Shown here in pieces: positions 22,397-32,889 of a stretch of DNA of 64,000 nucleotides. How positions within the stretch are numbered: the first letter of the stretch is position 1; every line of letters starts with the position of its first letter. The notes below the pieces were generated by a model. It was not told where the DNA came from. It saw only the letters and a program-made list of their open reading frames with translations, and did no database searches. Both the position numbers and the translations under genes were made by a program. This stretch comes from Macrolepiota albuminosa. Taxonomy: Eukaryota > Basidiomycota > Agaricomycetes > Agaricales > Agaricaceae. The stretch lies in assembly GCA_027475525.1 (NCBI GenBank), contig JAMWFC010000029.1:186001-250000 (forward strand), read 5' to 3'.

Positions 22397-25300
22397 TCAC
22401 TGCTGGGCCTCCACTGTGTCCAAAGCGATGGATAGGTTTCCATAGGATCTTGCGAACCGTTTTGTAGTGTGGATGTATGTGAATAGTATCTTCAGGACAT
22501 TGGGATTACTGAGAAGGATGCTGAGGGCCTTGAGACTGCTATATATGACTTTGTGCATGTCTTTTCTGTGGTTGTTGTATGCTCAACAATGAAGAAGATA
22601 ATGGCTGACAGTCTCTGAGGCTTCTCCACAGGCTGCACAAATGGGGGACTCAATTTTCCTTGTACGGTCTAGGTACCTGTTGAGTGGGCAGTGGCCAGTG
22701 CACAATTGCACCAAGAGGGAGGCATGTCTACATGGGAGGGTTGCCAGTGTGATGATGATTTTGGCAGTGTTGGGCCAGCTGGGGTCAATGGCCTTGGTCC
22801 TCTCGAACCTCAGTGACTGGGAGAGCTGCTGCACGGTGGTGGTTTGCCACTCCTTTTTGTGTCTCATGATGATTGCGGCTTTGGATTTTGGAAGGGGTTT
22901 GCATAGGAAACATAACCCGCTTGTGTCCGTCTCATTGCCTTCTGCTGCTTTTTTGGCTTCCCTGTCTGCCCACTCGTTTTCTGGTATCCCTTAGTGTCCT
23001 GGTGTCCAGAAGATCTCCACATCCACGTTTGATCTGGTTTTCTTGATTCTTTGAATCCCCTCCAGTATCTTGTCTATGAGGTATCTTCCTGTGCCCAGCC
23101 CTGGGTCCTGTATTGCAAGCATGCTTGCCTGGTTGTCCATTCCTACTGTTGCTGCTCTTGCCCCTCTCCGCCTCATGAGTTTCTTTTGCAACAATTCAAA
23201 GCATAAAACTTGCCCCACGCACTCCCCCTTGAACATGGTGTGGTCCTCCTGTCTTCCCAGGCACTTCCTCACCATCTTTGGCTTTGCAAACCCCTGATAT
23301 AACACCGCTGCTCCTCCAATCCTTGTGGCCCAATCCGTCTGTGTAAATGCATATGTCGGCCTCATTGTCCCACTTCCTGCTCACAGCTTTGTCCATTGAG
23401 TTGTCGATTGTCACCTTTACTGGGCATCTCCATCCTGGTGGCTTCCTCATAATGTCCATTGTTTCTACAGCTTTTGGATCCTCCCCCAGTGTCTTCATGA
23501 TGTAGTAGAGTGGTGAGCGGTGCCTTTTCACAAACTTCGCAGCTCTCCATGCTGGCTTGAATAGGGGGTGTGACTCCGGCAGTGCTGCAATGCACGCAGT
23601 TGCTCTCACACAGATTTTCTGTATCTGCATGTTCATTGGCAAGAGCCCTGCATGAGTGTCAAGCAGGTCATTTGGTGTTGTCCTTAAGGCCCCCGCTACT
23701 TGGAGTGCTCTGATCCTCTGGACTTGTCCTAACTTGGCCTTGATCCCCTTTGACCTCTCCACCTTCCTTCCCTCTACTTCAATATCTGGGGTGCACCAAA
23801 CATCTGCTGCATACAGCATTGTTGGTGCCACCACTGCCTCATAAATCCACCTCGCCAACTCCCCCTGCATCTCCCCATTCACCTTTGCCAGTCTTTTCAT
23901 GCCCATCAGGACCGCCATTCCCCTTCCCTGTGCATACGCTATGTGTTTGCGAAATCAAAGCTCCTGGTTGACCAGCACTCCCAGGAACTTGTGTGTTGGT
24001 TTTACCTTGATGTTGACCCCTGCTATCACAATGTTTGGTCGTTGCACTGGCTCTGACTTGCTTCCTCCTTGCCCCCTCTTCACCCTTCGCCTTGAAAATC
24101 CCATCCCCATGAATTTTTTTGTTTTATATATTGAAAAGTGTTTGTCCACCCACTGCCCTGGTCCATTCTCCCTCCCCATCAGATCTGCCACCTTGTTTGC
24201 TGCCTCTTCCATGTCCCTCCCTTCTGCTGCAATCACTGTGTCATCCACAAAAGATGTTGCTAACTCCCCATCCTTTTCTCTGGCCCCTTCAATCTGACTG
24301 GCATTATAGAAGTTGTAACAAATCCCCAACATGTTGCACCCCTGGTCGAGTCCACTCTCGACAGGAATTGTGGCTGATGTGTAGTTGTCAAACGTAATGA
24401 CAGTCTTCCTTCCACTTAGCTTTACTCCAAACCATTTCACCACCTCCTTGGGCACACCTCTTTCTTGCATATTGTGAGCCAGTACCTCTGGCACCATGTT
24501 GAGAAAGGCTCCCTTCACATCCAGAAAGAGCACGACAACTTTTTTCTTGTGGCACCAGGCGTCCTTTATAAATGCTGTGAGCTTATGCAGGGAGTTTGTT
24601 GTGGATCTTCCTGGCCACCTGCTAAACTGGTGCTTTGGTAGGATGCTGTGTTTCTCTGCCAGGTATGTCAACTTCATCTTTATGCAAGCAGATAGTACTT
24701 TGGCGACCGTGTCCAGTAAGGCAATTGGCCGGTATGAGTTTGAGTCTCCATAGTCGTCCCTCCCTGGCTTCTTCAACACTACTGTTTTAAAAGTCTTCCA
24801 CCTCTCCAGGTATGCTCCGAGCACAAACGTCACTCAGAATATGTGTCCAAGGTATGGGACTAGTGTGTATCTTGTTTGTCATGATTACAATATTTGGTAT
24901 GTCACTGAGACCCAGGGCTTTGTGTGGGCGCAGCTTTGCCACTGCTATGTAGATTTCTGTGTTTGTAATTGGCATCCACTGGAAGGCTGGTGGAGGGTAC
25001 GGGTGATCCTGTGAAACCATGGTGTTGTCTGGCTTGCTGTAGAAGAACACCTTGTGGAAGAGCTTTGCCTTTTCTCCATTCTCCTCTACATCCCTAGTTT
25101 CGCCTCCCACACTCTCATGCAATGCTGGTACCCTCGTGCAGCCGCCATCTGCCAGTATAGCCAACACAAACTTCTTTGCATCCTACACCGTCTTCATGTC
25201 CACCTGCTCCAACCACTCCTCCCAATGCCTCCTCTTCATGTCCTTGATTGCTTGCCCATAGTTATTCCTAGCCCGCTGAAAATTCTCGTGGACAGGGTGA

Positions 25301-25932
25301 CCAATATCTTCTATCCTCCTCTATAACTCTCTCCCCAGCCTCCGTGCCTTGGCTCTCAAGCTTGACAATTCCTTGTTCCACCATCTCCTTGTATACGGTG
25401 TTCCTTTCCGCTTCTGTACTTTCAGCTCTACTGTCCATGCTAATGCTCCCATGACATTGTCCAACCTCTTCTCCATCTCCTCCTTTGTTCCTATCCTTGT
25501 CTTCAATATGCTCTCTAGCTGCCTCCCCACCACCTCCTCAAAGTTGTTCCAGTCAACCTCTCTAAAATTCCACCTAGTCTCCTCCTTGCATTGCTTTGCT
25601 GCTGCATCCAACGTGGTGATGATCGGAAAGTGGTCAGCCCTAGAGCACTGGTCCTATTGAAGTGCTTCACATTATATAACTCTGTTCTGGAAGCTGTCAG
25701 TTACAAAAACGTTGTCAGGATGAGTAAGATTTTTGGTGTTTTTGGCCTCCAGCATTGGCACACCTGGCCTGAGGGTCATCACCATCCTGTTTGCCATTAG
25801 CAAACCAATGAGATCTTCTGCCTCATCTAGATTTTGGCAGGTGAACGTTATTAGAGACTTGTTGACATTCTGTTGCCAGATCGTCAACCTGTCCACCCTG
25901 TGCTGCTCTTGGTTCTCTGCCAGGTCCATCAT
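22397..25932 (-). pseudogene. LINE ORF2: endonuclease remnant, reverse transcriptase, RNase H, zinc finger
   Basis: Non-LTR retrotransposon polyprotein of the fungal Tad1-like type with RNase H. Endonuclease ends are present (IWQQNVNKS near the start, LTHPDNVF and ADHFPI at the end), but the centre of the domain is missing. A linker follows (WNKELSSLRAKARRLG). RT: NSYRPIALLDTVAKVLSACI, VLFLDVKGAFLNMVP, catalytic ATSFVDDTVIAAEG (F-V-D-D) near 24240. RNase H: ICIYTDGLG, VGMDNQASMLAI, WTPGH, then a stop, then ENEWADREAKKAA. A C-terminal CCHC, CAACGEASETVSHYLLHC, lies near 22600. Single stops and shifts lie at 25672, 25321, 24787, 23955, 23196 and 22991. It is dead as read but well preserved. Confidence 0.88.
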
Positions 25933-25939
25933 TGTGTAC

Positions 25940-26329
25940 CTGAGGAGAGTTCCCTCAGTTCCTCTCTGTGAGCCGTCAGCTCATTCATTAGCTCATCAAT
26001 TCTGTTGTCAAGTTTCCAAGACCTGTTGATCAGGTCATGTTCCCTGCCTGCATCCTGGGAGCTGGTTTGGCTCTCTGTGCTCTCCGGTCTGCTGTCATCT
26101 CACCTGAAGTGTGTCAGTTTAGTCTGGGTCATGGACTTATGGCCTCCTTGGGATGGGGGGATTGCCTCTGCATGCCTCCTCCTTGACCTGCTGTCTGCCC
26201 TGCTAGTCTACCTTGGCCTTGACCTTTGATGGTCATGCCGCCCAGGGCAGAGCCTACAGGCTTTGGGTCATATGACCCTCTGACATAGCTTGCTGAGGCC
26301 AGAGAAGTCCTGCCAAATAATCTACTCAT
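25940..26329 (-). pseudogene. LINE ORF1 or leader remnant
   Basis: A 66-codon open piece (26329-26129: MSRLFGRTSLAS..., Gly/Gln-rich) leads into a broken, coiled-coil-like stretch (NELTAHREELREL) just ahead of ORF2. It could be the remnant of a short ORF1. The junction with the KDZ transposase at about 26330 marks the LINE 5' boundary. Confidence 0.45.
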
Positions 26330-26331
26330 AG

Positions 26332-27971
26332 ACTTTGCAATAGGACTTTTTCATGTCCATGGGCATAAGGAGGATTGTTTTTTCTGCTTTGCCCTGTTCT
26401 TCATTTCTGGGGCCAGTCATTTGGCTGGGGAGATAATTGAAAGTCTCTGGTCTATATTAAATGAAGTCTCACAGATGGCCTGTATGGCTACCTTGGCACA
26501 TTGGGCAGAAATCCTTGATGATCACATGTGTGACTCAAACTGGAAGAAGCTGCTTGACATGGTTCCATTCCTATGTCAAAAGTACAGGACTGCTGTTGAG
26601 ATGAGAGATGCAGCTGTTCAATATTTCACTGAGCGATCTGTTGAAATATCAATGGATTTACTAACAAGCTGGGAAGCTGGAATAGCTAAAGCAAAAAGGC
26701 TCAGAGAGGAGAGAAACCGTATAGCAATGGATATTTTCAAAGCTCATACAATGACCTTCAATAGTGCAAGTGAAGACCAAATGGCAGCAGACAGTGGAAA
26801 CCACTCAATGGATGTTGCAGTGATAGATATTCATTCCTTCTGGATTTAACTTGCCCTTAACATTGAGGAGCAGCAGTAAGGTGTATTGCTGATGGCCCAA
26901 CCTATTTCACTAATTGGAAGCTCAGAATTGCAATTCAGGACCAGGTTTGCTGTTTGAATTGGCATGCAAGCAATGATGATCGGCAAAAGGTCAAGGCAGA
27001 AAGAGAACTATTAAGAGTTTGACTCAATGTCCTTGCTGCTTCTCAGGACAGGAGCAGGTTTATTGCTAGTAGAAAATGGACTGCTCCCCTGGAACTAGAT
27101 GAAGTTCCTGGAGCCTTTGACAACAATAAAATGGCAGAAGATAGACAACTAGCAGATCCGCTGGTACTACCAGCAGATAACCTTGGACCAATAGATATAG
27201 TTGTTCCAGAAGATTTTGAAATCTCCTTCCCATCTATGATCATGGGTAATGTCTCACTATTAACAATGATAGAGTGCAATCTGCACTTGATTCAAATTGA
27301 AAGGCTCCTGCAAGTCCTTTGGGAATTTATTGCAGAGAAATCATTCTTATATTCTCATGTCATCCAGGTCACCCCAAGCAAGAATGTGAAAACTCAAGCT
27401 TGCGCATCTCTTCAAAGAATCCAGGCCTCAATCCTGGTGAAGGCTCATGCCTATGCACGATGCCGCAGTGCTCTGCTGCGAATTCAGAGAAAGTATCTAG
27501 TTCTACAGACAGATTTGAATGCAAGCACAGCTATACGAGATCCCAACATTCCTGGTTCATCAAGAATCAAGGTATCTTGGATATGGCACTCTAATTCTGA
27601 TGCAGAAAATGAATCTGCAACTATTTCTGAATGTGAGTCCTCTTGTTAACATTTCTGTTATTATTACATTCATTCGTGAACATATCTCTTCAGTTAATCG
27701 TGTTCATTATCTACATGCTAGAGCACAATGCAACAGATGGACAGAGGAATGTCAGCTTGTCATGAGTGAAATAGAGTGGACAGTTCAGTATTTCTTCAAC
27801 CAGGCAGATATTTGGTTGAAGCGTGGTATGTCAGTGAAGAAAAGAGGTCTCCAGTCATATGCCCACAAAAAGGTGGCCATGTGGCAAGAATTGGCCTCAA
27901 TGGCAATTGATAAATTTAGGTGGGTGCTTCCTGATTTTATTTCCCCCCAAACTGCAAGAGATCTGCTGTGA
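26332..27971 (+). pseudogene. KDZ-type transposase, C-terminal fragment
   Basis: DNA transposase of the Kyakuja-Dileera-Zisupton group common in basidiomycetes. The fragment opens with IGLFHVHGHKEDCFFCFA and GEIIESLWSILNEVSQM, then ATLAHWAEILDDHMCDSNWKK, typical of the region just after the catalytic core. The C-terminal part follows, with LNASTAIRDPNIPGSSRI and RVHYLHARAQCNRWTEE. A probable intron lies at 27633-27693 (GTGAGT...TCTTCAG, 61 bp); removing it joins the two halves in frame. Stops near 26849 and 27020 break it. The catalytic N-terminal half is absent, cut off at the LINE junction (26330). Confidence 0.82.
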
Positions 27972-29362
27972 AAATGGTGGATGCAGAGACAGATTGATGT
28001 GACAGATGCAGAGATGGATTGAACTGATAGATGCAGCTTGCTGCCATCAGCAAATGATTAGAATGGATTTGCAACAGTCACATGCATTGGAATTGTTGAA
28101 AATTACTTTTGTTTACAAGGCATAAAAATCTGATACATAGCAGTATTCGCTTCTACAAGCAAGAGTGCAATGGCATCTACCTCTGTACCATACAATGTCA
28201 TATCTCAAGCTACTATACTAGAAAATTTGCAAGAGGTTGTTGACTACATTGAGTCACGCCTCATTGCAGCACTTTCCATATTTGGCAATTTTGTGCCAAG
28301 TCTTGAAGCAGAAGAGGCATGAATTATCCAGCATCTAGACAAGGAGTTGATAAGATAACTTCAAAATGTATAAATATATTAGGATCTAACTGTGTGCCAT
28401 AGAACTTTGTATTGTTATATCTGGGGACTGCATCACTGAATAATGTGGTCTGCAATGTCCCAGACATTATCAAAAGCATGAGCCAATTTTTCCCTCTTCA
28501 AAATCAGCAAACTTTGCCCACAGAGATCCTGGAGTTTGTTGATGGCCATCAAGGTCTTATCAGGAATCTATATGGCTGTGATTGGTGGAACCACATTGGC
28601 CGAGAGGATGTTCAGGTTTTAAGCAATGAAACGCTGAAGCATTGCCTTTTCGTACATCAGCAAGGCTTCTACTCTTTTAAAAGCTTCTTGGCATGCAACC
28701 ACCGGCCACCCATGACATTGCCATCTGATGGATTGGTGTCTGTCCCAGCACCAGACGATTTGCTCTGTGTGTTTGTAGGTAGCAGATCTGCCAGGGGCCA
28801 CCAGCAGATGCTTCTAGCCCTAGACAAGTGGTGGTCACTGAATAGGATGAAACATGTGCCAACAGCCAACGATATAATCCACTTGTTTGCTGGCAGCAAG
28901 TCCGTTGCTGCTTCTGTTGTCAGTTCCATTGCCAGGTCTGTTGATCCTGCTCAGATGGGCCAATTGACAGACATTGGATCCCATACCAACAGTATTGATG
29001 GTAAGCAGCCTGATTCTCAAGACTGCCTCTCCATGGCCTATCTTACCACTCTCCCTGATGTCAACTCTCTCCAATGGCCATCCTTGACGCATATTGAATC
29101 CTTGAACACACAACATCCATTCCACCACCTCTACAGTCAGAGTAAACCTGGACTGGTGTATGGCTCTACAATGAAAAACTCTCACATTGTGGTTCAACCA
29201 GCATCCCAACTTCCTTCTGCTCCAGCAGCTCATATCCGCTGGACATTTATGGAGCTGAGGGAAACTGATGACAACCAGATGGATATCCCTAATCCATCCA
29301 TTAGTGACCCTGACTTAGAAGGTATCCCTTCTTTGTTCATTGTAGTGGATGATGAGATGGAA

Positions 29363-29650
29363 GACAAATCTTTGCTGCCTTTGTTCATTCCTGCAGAAGA
29401 GGAGATGGAAGACAAATCTTTGCCACCTTTATTCATTCCTGCAGAAGAGGAGACAGAAGACAAATCTTTGCCACCTTTGTTCATTCCTGTGGAAGAGAAG
29501 ATGGAAGAGGATTCTTTGCCTCCTTTGTTCATTCCTGCAGAAGAGGAGACTGAAGACAATGATTTGCCCTCTTTGTTCATTCCTGCAGACGAGGAGATGG
29601 ACAACAATTCTTTGCCACCTTTATTCATTGTTGGTGAAGGAGCAGAAGGA
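29363..29650 (+). repeat. Six 48 bp coding repeats (16 residues each)
   Basis: Units start at 29363, 29411, 29459, 29507, 29555 and 29603. The consensus is DKSLPPLFIPAEEEME, with weaker related units before (SLFIVVDDEME) and after (ENLPLLFLVTAEEMDE). The frame is kept in every unit and variation is mostly conservative, which suggests past selection on the protein. Confidence 0.9.
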
Positions 29651-29993
29651 CTAACAGCGATGAAGACCGTGGTAGCCGGTGACAGTGGACGTATAGCAAC
29701 CAAGGATGAAGAAAACCTTCCGCTGCTATTTCTTGTGACAGCAGAAGAGATGGATGAAGGCATGGCAGCCAATGATGAAGAAAATCTTCCACCACTTTTT
29801 GATGTAACAGCTCTTCAATCCCAGTCTTCCCCCTTCCAACAATCTCCTTCTCCAACCCTACCTACTGGTAACAATGTTCAGGAGTGGGAGAAATATGAGA
29901 CATATATGACTTGACGTGAGGATCAGAGAAGAATTAACAAATTGTATCAACAACATGAGTATAATTTGGCACTGGTAATCATAGTTAATTTAT

Positions 29994-30147
29994 TTCAACA
30001 GAACAAGAATTTTGCGCTAGAGCAAAACATGGTCGATGTAGGCCCATTGGCCCTTTCAATCAAGCTGGTCTTCAACAGAACAAGAATTTTGCGCTAGAGC
30101 AAAACATGGTCGATGTAGGCCCATTGGCCCTTTCAATCAAGCTGGTC
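29994..30147. repeat. Exact 77 bp tandem duplication (copy 4 of 4)
   Basis: Units 29994-30070 and 30071-30147 are identical (TTCAACAGAACAAG...AAGCTGGTC). They sit in the 3' part of the repeat-protein locus, where they shift the frame by two. Confidence 0.95.
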
Positions 30148-30649
30148 ATACTGATGATGTATCTGTTGATATGTCAGAGTTACCTTCACCATCTTTATCG
30201 TCAGGCCTGATAGCAAACTATGAAGACATCACACTTCCCAGACCTCAGGGGTCATATACATCAGAAGACTTTGCATTTTTGACAGCAGACTACCTGCTTG
30301 ATGAGGATTTATTTTATTCAGATGCATTACATGAATCTAATGAAGAGGAGAAATACACATTGGACAGATAATTTAATTCTTAGTTACTATAATTCTTGGC
30401 TTTTCCATTGGTTATTTTTCATCAAGATTAACCATCCCATTGTGCCGCTGATGAATCCATTATAAATCCGTTTAATCCATTATCTCCAGTTGTGCACTAA
30501 AAGAAACATAAACTGACAATATTCTGCTAGACCACAGGATATTCTGTGGATTATATATAAATATCACTCTAGTATTGTGTACTAGGCTACAGCACTTTAC
30601 TACAGACATTTCAATTAGTTTGGACAGGACTCAGGTCCACTAAGATTAA

Positions 30650-32542
30650 CCGTTGATGACGCCCAAAGTTTGGTCAGTAACAAATATAACTATAGTGTTA
30701 CCATACCAAAAGCTTGTGTTGGGTGCGCTAAAAGTGATGAGAGGAGTCCTGGGCAGGTCCCAGAGAACGCGCCTGTGAAGTTAAGATTAAGTCAGCAAAG
30801 GGGTTGGCAAGTGTCAAGTGCTAATGTAAAGCGCCTATGAAAGAAGCAGTAAGTGAACATGGCAATGTGAGCGGCAAGAACACAGTAAGCTTAGCGAGGT
30901 CTAAGCATCGTTAATGCCTGCCGTAGCTGCAAGGTGCGAGTGTGTCGAGTGTTAGCGAGAGTCTGCAACTGCCAATAACTTTGACGTTGCTGACCGTAAA
31001 TGAAATTTGGACCGTAAGGGAGACTGGAGTAAGGGGAGCAGGAAACTCTGTTCTTGGTTGCGTATGTACAAGTTGGTAAGTACTTTTTATACTACAAGGA
31101 GTTCACCGTCGCCAGTGACTAACCATTGCCAAAGTGCGGTAAACTAAAAAATTTTATAGGGGTAGCTCCAACGGTGATAGGACCCCATACAGGAGCAGCG
31201 CATCAATGGCAGGCTCGGCACCGGCTCCGGAAACCTTGCCGCACTCGTTCCAAACTTAGCGCACGCGTTCTACCTATTTTAAGCCATTCCCGATGGCCGG
31301 ACATGGCAAGAAGCAGATCCGATCAATGATAGCGCCGACGGCAGCAGGAATGACAACTGACAGATGGCATCAGTCACTGACGACAGCGCTTAGCAAGAAG
31401 CTTGATGATCTATCAAAAAACTGACAGACAGCTTGGCGTTTGACCTTGGCGTCCGACATCGCTTAGCGCCTCGATTCGGCGCCTGACATCGCTAAGCACT
31501 TTGGACAGACAGAAGGGTGATGGAGTGATGATTTAGCTTCGCGATCTGTCGCCTGGCATCGCTAAGGCTCTTGAATGGACGGTAGGGATCTGAAACCGTT
31601 GGAGCTACCTCTATGAAATTTTCCAGTTTACCGCACTCTGGCGTCATTAGCCACTGGCGACGGTGAACTCATTGTAGTATAAAAGTACTTACCGATTTGT
31701 ACATACATCAGAGAACAATAGACCAGAGTTTACTACTCCCCTTTCCTCAGTCTCCCTTACGCTCAAGAGCTCATTTACGCTACGGTCGGCAACGTCAAAC
31801 TCATCGGCAGTTGCAGACGTTCGCCAATACTCGACATACTCGCGCCTTGCAACTACGGCAGGCATTATCGACGCTTAGACCTCGCTAAGCTTATCGTGCT
31901 CTTGCCGCTTACCTTTGCCGTGTTCACTTACCGCATTTTCCTTAGGCGCTTTACCTTAGCGCTTGACACTTGCCGACCCTGTTACCGACTTTTACCCTTT
32001 TTCACAGACGCGTTCTCTGGGACCTGCCCGGGACTCCTCACCACACTTTTAGCGCGTCCAACGCACACTCTTGGTACGGTAACACAATTGTTACATTTGT
32101 TGCTGACCAAACTTTGGGCGTCATCAACGGTTTCAGATCCCTACCATCCATTCAAGAACCTTAGCAACACCAGGCAGCAGATCGCAATGCTAAACCATCA
32201 ATCCATCACCCTTCTGTCTGTCCAAAATGCTTAGCGATGTCAGGCGCCAAATCAAGGCGCTAAGCAATGTCAGACGCCAAGGTCAAATGCCAAGCTGTCC
32301 GTCAGTTTTTGATAGATCGTCAATCTTCTCGCTAAGTGCTGTTGTTAGTGACTGATGCCATCTGTCAGTTGTCATTCTTGCTGCCATTGGCGCTATCATT
32401 GATCGGATCTGCTTCTTGCCATACGTGGCCGTCAAATATTGCCAAAATTGGTTAATTAGCGCGTGCTAAGGTATCCAGAGCCAGTGCCGCATTGCCGTAG
32501 CCTGCCATTGATGCACTGATCCTGTATGGGGTCCTATCACTG
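30650..32542. repeat. Compound repeat: modules Y and X, each present in both orientations (Y-X-Y'-X')
   Basis: Module Y, 30650-31173 forward, begins CGTTGATGACGCCCAAAG and ends GTAGCTCCAACGG. It recurs inverted at 31599-32130. Module X, 31174-31598 forward, begins TGATAGGACCCCATACAG and ends ATCTGAAACCG. It recurs inverted at 32131-32542. Y ends are inverted (CCGTTG...CAACGG). Y has a TATA-like ACTTTTTATACTAC, as in an LTR. A further fragment of Y lies inside copia-4 (61655-61779). The first 130 bp of Y translate (TVDDAQSLVSNKYN) similarly to that fragment. The element type is undetermined; Y looks like an LTR or a TIR element. Confidence 0.75.
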
Positions 32543-32597
32543 TCACATTGTTTTGTTTCATTATGCCACTTTCATGAACGTAAAAAACCACACACTA

Positions 32598-32878
32598 TGT
32601 TTTATATCAGACTCAGTCAGTTGGTAAACGACTTTATTGAGCAATCTAAGTACCTGTTTTATATCAGACTATAGTAAATATTAGTTATCCGGTTTGGTAT
32701 TGTCAGGGATATTTTGAACATATCTCAGTCAGTTGGTAAACGACTGAGGTATACGTGTGTCTGGTTCTGATCTATATTCCAATAACTGTATAATTTTTTT
32801 CACTCCCCCATTTCCATCTGCGACATACTGACCACGTGTGTCACGTGGTCTTGACGTGTTCTGCGATCCCTTCCAATA
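32598..32878 (-). repeat. 3' LTR of copia-2
   Basis: 281 bp direct repeat of 37194-37474. It contains an internal near-duplicate (GTTTTATATCAGACT at 32599 and again 57 bp later) and the palindrome CCACGTG..CACGTGG near its element-5' end. Confidence 0.9.
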
Positions 32879-32889
32879 CTCCCCCGGAC

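Larger units (their letters stand above)
28170..30371 (+). pseudogene. Gene-like locus: protein with 16-residue acidic/hydrophobic repeats, unknown function
   Basis: Not recognised. A first piece starts at ATG 28170 (MASTSVPYNVISQAT) and has two stops. A likely short intron ends at CATAG 28402. The main open frame runs about 28403-29914: a globular-looking N-terminal part (DDLLCVFVGSRSARGHQQM, LDKWWSLNRMKHVPTANDI) and then the repeats. Its listed first codon at 28412 is TTG, so it is an internal exon or a broken gene. After a TGA at 29912 the frame continues (REDQRRINKLYQQHEYNLAL). A C-terminal piece (PFNQAGHTDDVSVDMSELP ... EEEKYTLDR) ends at 30371, disturbed by the 77 bp duplication. It lies 200 bp downstream of, and parallel to, the KDZ fragment, so it may be cargo of that element or a decaying host gene. 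Confidence 0.5.

Noticed and set aside
29363..29650. CRISPR-like or non-coding satellite array
   Set aside because: The 48 bp units are contiguous without spacers, keep frame and vary mainly at tolerated amino-acid positions. This is a protein repeat in a eukaryote.
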